DNA of 64,000 nucleotides from Bradyrhizobium sp. Gha (GTDB lineage: Bacteria; Pseudomonadota; Alphaproteobacteria; Rhizobiales; Xanthobacteraceae), in the NCBI RefSeq assembly GCF_900113735.1, contig NZ_FOQM01000036.1, positions 1-64,000 of the forward strand, read 5' to 3'. Below, piece by piece: positions 42,579-50,651 of the stretch (positions within the stretch are counted from its first letter, which is position 1; every line of letters starts with the position of its first letter). The position numbers and the translations under genes are program-made. A model generated the notes under the pieces. That model was not told the DNA's origin. It saw only the letters and a program-made list of their open reading frames with translations, and ran no database searches.

Positions 42579-43516
42579 CAGGCTTCGTTCCCACGTTTGC
42601 TGACATCGCGCAGGATGAAGATCGCCGCGACGGCGAGGATCGGCACCATGAACAGCGAGACGCAGGCGCCGAGCGGAATGTCGCTGCTCTGGATGCCGAC
42701 CTGGAACGCCCAGGTGGCGAACAGATGCGTCGTATCCAGCGGGCCGCCCGAGGTCAGGATGCGCACGATGTCGAAATTGGCGAAGGTCACGATCAGGGAG
42801 AACAACGTCGTGATGGCGATGATGTTACGCATCATCGGCAGCGTGACGTACCAGATCTTCTGCCACCAGTTGGCGCCGTCGATCGCGGCGGCCTCGTAAA
42901 GCTGGTCGGGGACCGATTTGAGCGCGGCCAGGTACATGATCAGGAAGAATGGCGCGCCGTACCAGACGTTGACGAGGATGACGGAGAAACGCGCCCAGAA
43001 GGTCTCCCCGAGCCAGGGGATCGGGCCGACACCGAAGAACGAGAGCGTGTAGTTGAAGGCGCTGTAGGAGGGGTCGAACAGCCACAGCCAGGCCAGCGTA
43101 CTCATCGCCGGCGGAATGACCCAGGGCACCAGCAGCATGCCGCGCCATTTGCGCTGCTTCTTGCCGGGAATGTTGTGGACGAAATGCGCGACGATGAAGC
43201 CGATCAGCGCCTTGAAGACCACGGCGGTGATCGCGAAGATGCAGGATTGTTTCACCACCATCCAGAACGTTTCGCGCTTGAACAGGAAGGTGAAATTGCC
43301 GAGGCCGACGAATTTGGTCATGGCCTTGTTCAGCGTCGCCAGATAGAGCGAATAGAACGCGGGATAGAGCACGAGCAGCGCGATCAGGAGGATCAGCGGC
43401 AGCGTCAGCACGAACGCCATGGTCGATTTCCGGCCCAGCAGATTGCGCAGACTTCTACCTTTTCGGGAGCGAGCGGAACCGGCGAGGCGACCTTGCTCAA
43501 CGACGACATCGGCCAT
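42578..43516 (-). CDS. Carbohydrate ABC transporter permease (MalF-like)
   Basis: A 312-residue permease with helices such as AFVLTLPLILLIALLVLYPA and the EAA loop (SVPDQLYEAAAIDGANWWQK). It follows the binding-protein gene after 139 bp that contain a strong stem-loop. That is typical of sugar transporter operons in which the binding protein is made in excess. Confidence 0.93.
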   Translation of the reverse strand: MADVVVEQGRLAGSARSRKGRSLRNLLGRKSTMAFVLTLPLILLIALLVLYPAFYSLYLATLNKAMTKFVGLGNFTFLFKRETFWMVVKQSCIFAITAVVFKALIGFIVAHFVHNIPGKKQRKWRGMLLVPWVIPPAMSTLAWLWLFDPSYSAFNYTLSFFGVGPIPWLGETFWARFSVILVNVWYGAPFFLIMYLAALKSVPDQLYEAAAIDGANWWQKIWYVTLPMMRNIIAITTLFSLIVTFANFDIVRILTSGGPLDTTHLFATWAFQVGIQSSDIPLGACVSLFMVPILAVAAIFILRDVSKRGNEA

Positions 43517-43609
43517 GGATCAGACTCTCTAGCGCAAACGGACGGTTCAACGGCGAAGCCGGCAACCGGTCGGCTTCATTGGCATGCGGAGGGAGTGAGC
43601 GCTCCCCCG

Positions 43610-43639
43610 GGCGGCTCACGCCCGAAAGCGTGAGCCGCC
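43610..43639 (-). other. Intercistronic 12-bp stem-loop between binding-protein and permease genes
   Basis: GGCGGCTCACGC (43610-43621), loop CCGAAA, GCGTGAGCCGCC (43628-43639) form a perfect hairpin 16 bases beyond the binding-protein stop, with no T-run after it. It may protect the binding-protein mRNA 3' end or partly terminate transcription, as the malE-malF intercistronic hairpins do. Confidence 0.7.
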
Positions 43640-43655
43640 ATGGCACTCGACAGGC

Positions 43656-44996
43656 TCAGGTTCGCATAAAGCCCTCGCACTCGTCCTCGGCCCAGGCGAG
43701 CGCCGTTTCCAGCTTCTCGCCCTGCGCAAAGCGCAGCGCCATCTTGGTCAGCGTGGCCTGGAAGTAGATCTGCTGGGCGATCTTCGGCGGCGCCGGTGAG
43801 GCGGCGATCGACAGGGTCTGACGATGATAGGGATCCGGATAGCTGAACAGCGTGCCTTTCGGCGGCCCTTCCTCGGCCCAGGTCTTGAACTTCGTCATGT
43901 TGGCGTAAGCAGGGAGATCATACCCGCCGCTGGCCACCACGAATTTTTCGATCGCCGCAGGCGAGGACAGATGGACGAGCAGGCTCTTGGCCGCCTCCTT
44001 GTTCTTGCCGAAGCTCCAGACTCCCCAGAAATAGGGCAGGAACGGCGCGAAACGGCCCTTCGGGCCCGCGGGCATGCCGTGCGTCCAGCACTGTTCGGCG
44101 ACTTGCGGGGCATCGCGCTTGGCCACCGCCCAGGCGCTCGGCGGGTTCAGGATCATCGCGCCGCGGCCCGAGATCAGCCATTTATTGTTGGAGGCGTCGT
44201 CCCATGACGGGGCGTCCGCAGGCAGCACGGCGATCAGTTTCTTGTAGTATTCGAGCGCCTGCCGCACCTCGTCGGTCTTGACGGTGACGTCGCCCTTGGC
44301 GTTGACGAGCTCGGCGCCGAACGACTGGAAGATCGCACCCGCCGTGTCGACGCTGTCGGTGGTCTCACCCAGTCCGATGCCGAACGGGAAGCCGGCCTTC
44401 TGACAGGCTTCCGCCGCTTTCAGGAACGTCTCCATGTTCCAGTTGTCGTCTTTTGGCGGGCTGCCGACCGGATACATCTCCTGCACGTCGATCCCGGCAT
44501 GCTTCTTCATGAGATCGATGCGGGAGCAGGGGCCCTTGATCTGGCTTCCCGGCGTGGCGGGCACGGCGAGCCATTTGCCGCCCGACTGCGCCAGATATTT
44601 GACGGTGCCGTTGACCTCGCCATTCTGCTTGATGAGCGGCTCCATCACGTCGTTGAGGGGCTCGAGGTTCTCGGAATAGGCGTGCGGCCACCAGCTCGGC
44701 ATCTGCAGGATGTCGTGACCGGATTTCGCCTGCGCTTCGGCGGCGGCGGTCAGCTCAATCTTCTTGTTGTTGCTCGTGATGTAGTCAATCGAGACCTCGA
44801 CCTTCTCCTTGTCGGCCCATTCCTTGACGAGCGCGGTGGAGGCGTCATTGGCGCCTGGCACCCAGTGGTCCCAGAAGCCGATCGAGAGCTTGCCGGCGGC
44901 GTAAGCGCCTCGGACATAGGGCGCTGCGATCAGCGCCGTGGAGGACATTGCAGTGGCCGCTACAAATTGACGTCGCGTCAGTGTCTTTCGTGACAT
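43656..44996 (-). CDS. Extracellular carbohydrate-binding protein (SBP family 1), Tat-type signal
   Basis: A 446-residue periplasmic sugar-binding protein and first gene of the operon. The N-terminus (KTLTRRQFVAATAMSSTALI) has the twin-arginine RRQF pattern and cleavage after RGAYA. The mature protein has the family-1 layout (HDILQMPSWWPHAYSENLEP; GRFAPFLPYFWGVWSFGKNK). The ligand is unknown. The downstream hydroxyacid dehydrogenase hints at a sugar, polyol or sugar acid. Confidence 0.92.
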   Translation of the reverse strand: MSRKTLTRRQFVAATAMSSTALIAAPYVRGAYAAGKLSIGFWDHWVPGANDASTALVKEWADKEKVEVSIDYITSNNKKIELTAAAEAQAKSGHDILQMPSWWPHAYSENLEPLNDVMEPLIKQNGEVNGTVKYLAQSGGKWLAVPATPGSQIKGPCSRIDLMKKHAGIDVQEMYPVGSPPKDDNWNMETFLKAAEACQKAGFPFGIGLGETTDSVDTAGAIFQSFGAELVNAKGDVTVKTDEVRQALEYYKKLIAVLPADAPSWDDASNNKWLISGRGAMILNPPSAWAVAKRDAPQVAEQCWTHGMPAGPKGRFAPFLPYFWGVWSFGKNKEAAKSLLVHLSSPAAIEKFVVASGGYDLPAYANMTKFKTWAEEGPPKGTLFSYPDPYHRQTLSIAASPAPPKIAQQIYFQATLTKMALRFAQGEKLETALAWAEDECEGFMRT

Positions 44997-45471
44997 CTCG
45001 TTTCCTCGTCCTGGTTTGTCTTATTGTTCTGTCGCTTCCTCTGGATTTCCCGAGTTTGTTTTTGATTGGTTGTTGTACGTTTCTTGTTGGCCGTCGTTCC
45101 ACCGGCAAATAACGAGGGAGACGCGGCAAATTGGTAGCGCGATCAGATCATGATTGATTGCCTCTGTCGAGAAAGCCTGATGCCGCGCTCTCTAGAACTA
45201 ACGTTGTGTATGCAGAGGCGGCAGCGCGCGTGGCGATGAGATTTTGTTGCTCTTATTGCGGCGCACACGTCGCGCGCCGCGACGCGCGACCATTCATGCG
45301 GAATTACGCCGCAGTTCCGAATGAGCCTGCATCACCGCATCGCGCGAGAACAGCTTTCAAACGGGGACAGCGTTGTCCGCGCCTAGACCTCGAGGTGGCG
45401 AAAACGGTAGAGTTGCAACCGGCAGGAGGCCTGCGTTTCGCAAAGGCACACAGATCGACATGGAGACCGAT
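44997..45471. other. 475-bp divergent intergenic region
   Basis: It separates the ABC transporter operon from the Spy-like gene and must hold both promoters. The part next to the transporter is unusually T-rich on the plus strand (45001-45090). I see no credible gene, clear -35/-10 pair or long inverted repeat. Confidence 0.6.
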
Positions 45472-46287
45472 ATGATCAACCCGGCGCCGCCCACCCGGCT
45501 TGGCCTGCGACACTGGCTCGCGCTCGGGTCCGTCCTGACGGCGCTGATTGGCGCGGTCGCGGTTGCGGATGCACAAGGCTTGGTCAAGGGCGTCCAGGAT
45601 GGGGCCGCGGCGGGCAACAAGGCTGCCGGCCCTGTCGGAGGCGTGCTCGGCGGCGCCATTGGCGGCGTGGTCGGTGTCTTCACCGGTGTGCTCGGCGTCG
45701 GCAATAACAACGGCCAGCAGTCGGCTGCCAGGGACTCGAACAAGGACGTCAACAAGGACGCGTCCAAGGACGCGAAAGACGCCAAGCAGGCCGGCGCGGC
45801 CAAGGACAGGGATGCCAAGACGGCAAAGGCCGCCAGGGGAGCCAAAGCCAGTAAGGAGGCCAAGAACGCGCCTGCTGATACCGCCAAGGACAAGGATGTC
45901 ACGGTCCTGACGCAGACCGCTGCGCCGCAACTGACCGCCGAGCAGATTGTCGCCAACAGCGACTCCTACATCGAGCGGATCAAGTCCGAACTGAACCTCA
46001 CACCGGATCAGGAGAAGCACTGGTTCGGCTTCTCCAGCGCCATGCATTATCTCGGGCACAATGGCGCGGAGCGGCTCAACCTGCGCGTTGAGCGGGCCAA
46101 GCGGGATCCGCCCGATGACATCATCGAGCAGATGCGCAATGAGGCGCAATTCCTGATCGACCGTGCCGCCGACCAGCGCAACGTCGCCGACGCCGCCGAA
46201 CCACTGTATTCGAGCCTCGATGACAAGCAAAAGGAGGTCTTCATCCAGGAGATGGTTCGCCTCAGCCATGAGCGCGGGCTGGATTGA
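45472..46287 (+). CDS. Secreted Spy/CpxP-like (LTXXQ) protein
   Basis: A 271-residue protein with a signal peptide (LALGSVLTALIGAVAVADAQ). A glycine-rich hydrophobic stretch (GGVLGGAIGGVVGVFTGVLG) and a lysine/aspartate-rich linker with DVNKDASKDAKDAK-type repeats follow. A C-terminal helical domain contains LNLTPDQEKHW, the LTxxQ-type motif of Spy/CpxP periplasmic chaperones, and a second copy-like SSLDDKQKEVFIQEM. GGAGA sits 5 bases before ATG 45472 (ATG 45460 is possible). It is likely envelope-stress related. Confidence 0.78.
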   Translation: MINPAPPTRLGLRHWLALGSVLTALIGAVAVADAQGLVKGVQDGAAAGNKAAGPVGGVLGGAIGGVVGVFTGVLGVGNNNGQQSAARDSNKDVNKDASKDAKDAKQAGAAKDRDAKTAKAARGAKASKEAKNAPADTAKDKDVTVLTQTAAPQLTAEQIVANSDSYIERIKSELNLTPDQEKHWFGFSSAMHYLGHNGAERLNLRVERAKRDPPDDIIEQMRNEAQFLIDRAADQRNVADAAEPLYSSLDDKQKEVFIQEMVRLSHERGLD

Positions 46288-46307
46288 TCGAGTTGGATCC
46301 GATTCCC

Positions 46308-46328
46308 CGCGCCGAAATTAACGGCGCG
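46308..46328 (+). terminator. Stem-loop after the Spy-like gene
   Basis: CGCGCCG (46308-46314), loop AAATTAA, CGGCGCG (46322-46328). It lies 20 bases past the stop codon. There is no T-run, so termination is only likely. Confidence 0.4.
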
Positions 46329-46398
46329 CGCCACGAATTCGTGAATCCTTTCTGGATTTGGGATATGGTTAGCTTCGCAACGGGGCTGCGAGGTTGAT

Positions 46399-46776
46399 AT
46401 GGCGGACGGACTCTCCGTTTTCCTGGTCGAAGACGAGGCGTTGATCCGGATGATGATCGCCGACATGGTGGTGGAACTCGGCCATCACGTCGTCGCGGAA
46501 GCGGACAATGTACGAGATGCGAGCGCCTTCGCGATGACCGCGCAGTACGACTTCGCCATTCTCGATATCAATCTGATGGGGGTTTACGTCGATCCCGTTG
46601 CCGATTTGATCGAGCGGCGCGGCAAGCCGTTCCTGTTCGCCACCGGCTATGGGCCGGAATTGCTGCCGTCGCTGCTGCGGCGCAGGCCGATCTTGCGCAA
46701 GCCGATCGCGATGGACCAGCTCAAGATCATGATCGACTCGCTGTTTCCCGATGCGGCGGCGAAACTTCCGCACTGA
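46399..46776 (+). CDS. Single-domain response regulator (receiver only)
   Basis: A 125-residue CheY-like receiver. The acidic pocket is LVEDEALIRMM (Glu11/Asp12), the phospho-acceptor is Asp56 in FAILDINLMG, the Thr is in LFATGYGPELLP, and the conserved Lys101 is in ILRKPI. There is no output domain. Such proteins often work with HWE kinases in alphaproteobacteria, but no kinase is adjacent here. Confidence 0.92.
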   Translation: MADGLSVFLVEDEALIRMMIADMVVELGHHVVAEADNVRDASAFAMTAQYDFAILDINLMGVYVDPVADLIERRGKPFLFATGYGPELLPSLLRRRPILRKPIAMDQLKIMIDSLFPDAAAKLPH

Positions 46777-46875
46777 TCGACGGCGCCACCGACATATTCG
46801 ATGATAAGGGCGGCGTGAACGAGCATGGCCGGCCGGAAGGGACGGCCATCTTGCGACGCAGGTTCCGTCAGTGTC

Positions 46876-47034
46876 TCACATCAGGCCGGCGCTGAGATCG
46901 ACGCCGTGCGCGATCAGGCTGAACGAGGCAATGAGGCCCAGGCAGCAGAAGATGGCAATCGATTTAAGAGAATAATCGGTCGACCGGGTCTGGACGGCAG
47001 CCGCCGGCATTTCGGCGAGCGAAATCATGCTCAT
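46876..47034 (-). CDS. Small single-pass membrane protein
   Basis: About 52 residues from ATG 47034, which stands 6 bases after AAGGGGGA (ATG 47040 is also in frame). It has a polar N-terminus (MSMISLAEMPAAAVQTRSTD) and a hydrophobic helix (IAIFCCLGLIASFSLIAHGV). No family is recognised. The excellent ribosome site supports translation. Confidence 0.6.
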   Translation of the reverse strand: MSMISLAEMPAAAVQTRSTDYSLKSIAIFCCLGLIASFSLIAHGVDLSAGLM

Positions 47035-47178
47035 GTTCATTCCCCCTTTGTTGATCCTGAATTGCATCAGGTGAGGGAACCCTTAGAGCAAAAAGTTTGA
47101 CGTAGGATTGCCAGGGATCCTTAACGGAATCGCCATCGATTGCGGACTTCTCGCCACCGACGGCAGGTCATGCAAGCC

Positions 47179-47382
47179 TTAGTTGCGGCCAGCCTTGAGC
47201 ACCCTTGCAATGGTTTGGGCCGTCATGGCGGCGCGGTCCGATGCGCGCTGGGCGGCCAGCCGGTCCCGGGCCTTCTCCTCGATCAACAGCTCGATCAGCG
47301 CCATCCGCTTGTCGTCGTCGTCCGCCTCGGTCAGCAGCCGGTGATATCTGTGATAGTCGAAGCCCGCATCCTGCTTACGCAT
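47179..47382 (-). CDS. Small helical hypothetical protein
   Basis: A 67-residue charged protein starting MRKQDAGFDYHRYHRLLTEA, with a long helix (DDKRMALIELLIEEKARDRL) and an Arg/Ala-rich end. The acidic/basic pattern argues for a genuine soluble product. Function unknown. ATG 47382 is preferred to 47397. Confidence 0.6.
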   Translation of the reverse strand: MRKQDAGFDYHRYHRLLTEADDDDKRMALIELLIEEKARDRLAAQRASDRAAMTAQTIARVLKAGRN

Positions 47383-47528
47383 GTCACGCCCCCGCATACC
47401 TACGCCACATCAGCGAGAATTGTTTCCCATCGGAAACTGAGGGGCAAGCGCAATCTCGCGCCGAACTGCAGATTGGATGCAACCAGCTGTGAATTGCCGG
47501 AGCGGCGGGAAGCTGACGCGGGCGCAGC

Positions 47529-48497
47529 TCAATCCAGATTGTGATCGGCGAACATCTTCAGGCCGATAAAGCTAGCATCGGTCTTCATGACGAGGCGCGT
47601 CGGGATGTTGCGCAGATAGTCCTGAAAGCGTCCCTTGGCCTCGAACCGCGCGCGGAAGGCGGAGGCGGCGAGGAACTCCGGAAAGCGAGGCGCGATCCCG
47701 CCGGCGATGTAGACGCCGCCCCTGGAGCCAAAGGTCACCGCGAGATTGCCGGCGACGGAGCCGAGGATGGCGCAAAACATCTCGAGCGTCGCGCGGCTGA
47801 GCGCGCAACTGCCGTCCAGGGCCGCCCTGGTGATGCCGGCCGCATCGCGTTGCGGCACCTGGGCTTCATCGAGCTCGGCCATGGCCTCATAGAGGGATTG
47901 CAGCCCGGAGCCGGAGAGGGCGCCGCGCTCGATCGAGACATGGCCGAAGCGCCGGCGCATGGCGGCGATGACCCGCTCCTCGCGCTCGTTCTCGGCCGGC
48001 AGGGTCGCGTGACCGGCTTCCGTGACCACGGCGAGCCGGGAGCCGTGGCGCTCGACCAGGCAGGAGACGCCGAAACCGGTCCCGGGCCCGACCACCAGCA
48101 GCGGCTCCCCGGACATGCCATCCTGTCCGCCGAGCGGGATCAGGTCGGCCGGCTGAAGAGCGGGCAGCGACCAGGCCACCACCTCGAAATCGTTGAGCAC
48201 ATGGACGCTGTCGAAGCCGAGCGCCGGCTTGAGCTCGTTGCCGTCGATGACCCAGGGGCTGTTGGTCATGACGCAACGGTTATTGGTGACGGGACCGGCG
48301 ACGGCGAGCACCGCCCGAACCGGCCTCTCGCTGTCGGCCCGCCGGAGCACGTCGCTGATGGCCTCGCGAACCGTCGGATGATCGGCGACTTTCACATAGT
48401 CGATCGGTCCGATCTGCTCGCCATTGCTCAGCGCGAAGCGCGCATTGGTGCCGCCGATATCGGCGAGAAGAATGTTTCCTGCCTTGCCGAAGCTCAT
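47529..48497 (-). CDS. glk: Glucokinase
   Basis: A 322-residue ROK/hexokinase-superfamily glucokinase of the proteobacterial Glk type, phosphorylating glucose with ATP. The phosphate-1 motif is LLADIGGTNARFAL. The sugar-binding region has VLNDFEVVAW and VGPGTGFGVSCLV, and the adenosine/phosphate-2 part FGSRGGVYIAGGI. ATG 48497 (MSFGKAGNILLADIGGTN) is taken; the frame is open to 48560. Confidence 0.94.
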   Translation of the reverse strand: MSFGKAGNILLADIGGTNARFALSNGEQIGPIDYVKVADHPTVREAISDVLRRADSERPVRAVLAVAGPVTNNRCVMTNSPWVIDGNELKPALGFDSVHVLNDFEVVAWSLPALQPADLIPLGGQDGMSGEPLLVVGPGTGFGVSCLVERHGSRLAVVTEAGHATLPAENEREERVIAAMRRRFGHVSIERGALSGSGLQSLYEAMAELDEAQVPQRDAAGITRAALDGSCALSRATLEMFCAILGSVAGNLAVTFGSRGGVYIAGGIAPRFPEFLAASAFRARFEAKGRFQDYLRNIPTRLVMKTDASFIGLKMFADHNLD

Positions 48498-48765
48498 GAC
48501 CACCAGGCTGCCGTGGCCGTGCAAGCCGCGGAACCTTTCTCCTCCCGTCCTTCGATCCAATCCTGATGTCGCGGATACCAGAGAATCCGCGCTGGAGTAC
48601 AGTTAGTAACACGGACCGCGCCAAAGCGTTGCACCCGGGGGAGGAGCGCCCGGCCGCCCGGACATCGTTGCAGGGATGGCAGCGGTTGCGAAGCAACACG
48701 GGAAGATCGACATTAACGAGCACGGCCGGCGCCGATTGCGCCGGGCGGATCAAATGAGGCCAGCG

Positions 48766-49392
48766 ATGAAGATATCCGATCGCGACGTGCTGCTGGTGAT
48801 CGACGTGCAGAACGATTTCTGCACGGGCGGGGCGCTCGCCGTCCCCGGCGGCGAGAAGGTGGTGCCCGCGATCAACCGCATTGCCCAAAAATTCGCCAAC
48901 GTCGTGCTGACGCAGGACTGGCATCCCGCCGACCATGTCTCGTTCGCGCCGAACCACCAGGGCAAGCAGCCGTTTCAGACGATCGAGCTCGACTACGGCA
49001 CCCAGGTGCTGTGGCCGGCGCATTGCGTGCAGGGCACGGCCGGCGCCCAATTCCATCGGGACCTCGATGCCACCAGCGCCAACCTGGTGGTGCGCAAGGG
49101 CTTTCGCCGTGGGATCGATTCCTATTCCGCGCTGTTTGAGAACGACAGGAGGACGCCGACCGGCCTGCTCGGCTATTTGCGCGAGCGCGAGCTGAAGACC
49201 GTCTTCGTCGCCGGTCTTGCGCTGGATTTCTGCGTCCGCTTTTCCGCCGAGGATGCGCGCAAGGCGGGCTTCGAGGTTGCCGTCATCGAGGACGCCTGCC
49301 GCGGCATCGATCTCGATGGCTCGGTTGCGGCGACCCATCGCAGTTTCAAGGAACTCGGCATTTCCGTCGTCAGCCTGGAGGCATTCCTGTGA
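48766..49392 (+). CDS. pncA: Nicotinamidase
   Basis: A 208-residue isochorismatase-fold nicotinamidase that converts nicotinamide to nicotinate for NAD salvage. The active-site Asp is in LLVIDVQNDFCTGGAL. The metal ligands are in LTQDWHPADHVSFA (Asp/His). The Lys is in VVRKGF, and the catalytic Cys is in AGLALDFCVRFSAEDA. GAGG is 6 bases before ATG 48766 (ATG 48754 is possible). It is followed by a hydrolase and then nadE, making a partial NAD salvage cluster. Confidence 0.94.
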   Translation: MKISDRDVLLVIDVQNDFCTGGALAVPGGEKVVPAINRIAQKFANVVLTQDWHPADHVSFAPNHQGKQPFQTIELDYGTQVLWPAHCVQGTAGAQFHRDLDATSANLVVRKGFRRGIDSYSALFENDRRTPTGLLGYLRERELKTVFVAGLALDFCVRFSAEDARKAGFEVAVIEDACRGIDLDGSVAATHRSFKELGISVVSLEAFL

Positions 49393-49405
49393 GGATCACG
49401 CGGTA

Positions 49406-50524
49406 ATGGTGGTGGAGAAAACGGGCCGGCAACCCGGCGGATCGGGCAAAGTCCACGACGACCCCGTGCTGTGGCCGTTTGCGGCGGCACGGCTTGCCAT
49501 GGACGCCTGCTTCTGGTGGCTCGAGCGCGGCTCAGTGGAGCAGGGCGAGAGCGAGCTGCCCTGGACCACGCCAGGCACGGTGGCGCTGGAGCTTGCCACC
49601 ATGCGGCTGCGCGATTGCGCGCGGGCGCGATCCGGCCAACCAGTCCTGGTTTGCGCGCCTTACGCGCTGCATCGGGCCCTGATCGCGGATTTTGCGCCCG
49701 GCCACAGCGTGGTGCAATCGCTGCAACAAGGCGGCCTCGATCGCATCTATCTCACCGACTGGCGCTCGGCCACGCCTGACATGCGCTATCTCTCGATCGA
49801 CAGCTATCTGTCGGATCTCAACATCGCCATCGACGAGATCGGCGCGCCCGTTGATCTCATCGGCCTGTGCCAGGGCGGCTGGCTGTCGCTGCTCTATGCG
49901 GCGCGCTTCCCGGCCAAGGTGCGGCGGCTGGTGCTGGCAGGCGCGCCGGTCGATCTCTCCGTCGAGTCCAGGCTCTCGCAACTCGCCCGCAACGCGCCGG
50001 AGATGGTCTATGATCAGCTCGTCGCGCGCGGCGGCGGCAATGTCAGCGGCGACGAGATGCTGCACGTCTGGTCGAAGACGCCTGAGCGCGACGACATCGC
50101 CGCGGCCTTGCAGCAAGACCTCTCGGACGAGGAAGGCGTGGCCCTTCTGGCGCGCTTCGATCGCTGGAACACCGAGACGCTCAATTTGCCGGGGACCTAT
50201 TACCTCCAGATCGTCAACTGGATCTTTCGCGAGAACCGCATCGCATCAGGCGAGTTCACGGCGCTTGGCCGTGCGATCGACCTGAAGGACGTCAAGGCGC
50301 CCATTTTCCTGCTGGCCGGGCTCGACGACGATGTCGTCCCGCCCGCGCAGGCGCTTGCGACGGTCAAACTCGTGGGCACGCCACCGCCTCTCATTGCCGC
50401 GGCTTCGGAGCCGAGCAACCATCTCGGCCTGTTCATGGGCGCGCGGACGCACGCCTATGCCTGGCCCCGGATCGCCGAATGGCTGCGCAACGACCTCTCC
50501 AGCGCGCTGGCGCGCAGCGCCTGA
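49406..50524 (+). CDS. Alpha/beta hydrolase related to PHA synthase (PhaC-like)
   Basis: A 372-residue alpha/beta-fold protein with the PhaC-type nucleophile elbow GLCQGGW (Cys instead of Ser), AGAPVDLSVESRLSQLARNA, and an Asp-bearing FLLAGLDDDVVPPAQ. A His follows in SNHLGLFMGA. The cysteine nucleophile and length suggest a short relative of class I/III polyhydroxyalkanoate synthases. The specific activity is uncertain. It starts 13 bp after pncA and is probably co-transcribed. Confidence 0.72.
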   Translation: MVVEKTGRQPGGSGKVHDDPVLWPFAAARLAMDACFWWLERGSVEQGESELPWTTPGTVALELATMRLRDCARARSGQPVLVCAPYALHRALIADFAPGHSVVQSLQQGGLDRIYLTDWRSATPDMRYLSIDSYLSDLNIAIDEIGAPVDLIGLCQGGWLSLLYAARFPAKVRRLVLAGAPVDLSVESRLSQLARNAPEMVYDQLVARGGGNVSGDEMLHVWSKTPERDDIAAALQQDLSDEEGVALLARFDRWNTETLNLPGTYYLQIVNWIFRENRIASGEFTALGRAIDLKDVKAPIFLLAGLDDDVVPPAQALATVKLVGTPPPLIAAASEPSNHLGLFMGARTHAYAWPRIAEWLRNDLSSALARSA

Positions 50525-50651
50525 CATCAGGCATGGCTTGCAAGTCCGTTATGCATGATGGCCGATGGCCTGCACGGGACCCCGTCGATGGGCTACATAG
50601 AGGATGGAGCCGGCGGCGGCCGGTCCGACAAGATCAAGGGTCCTTTGCGCG

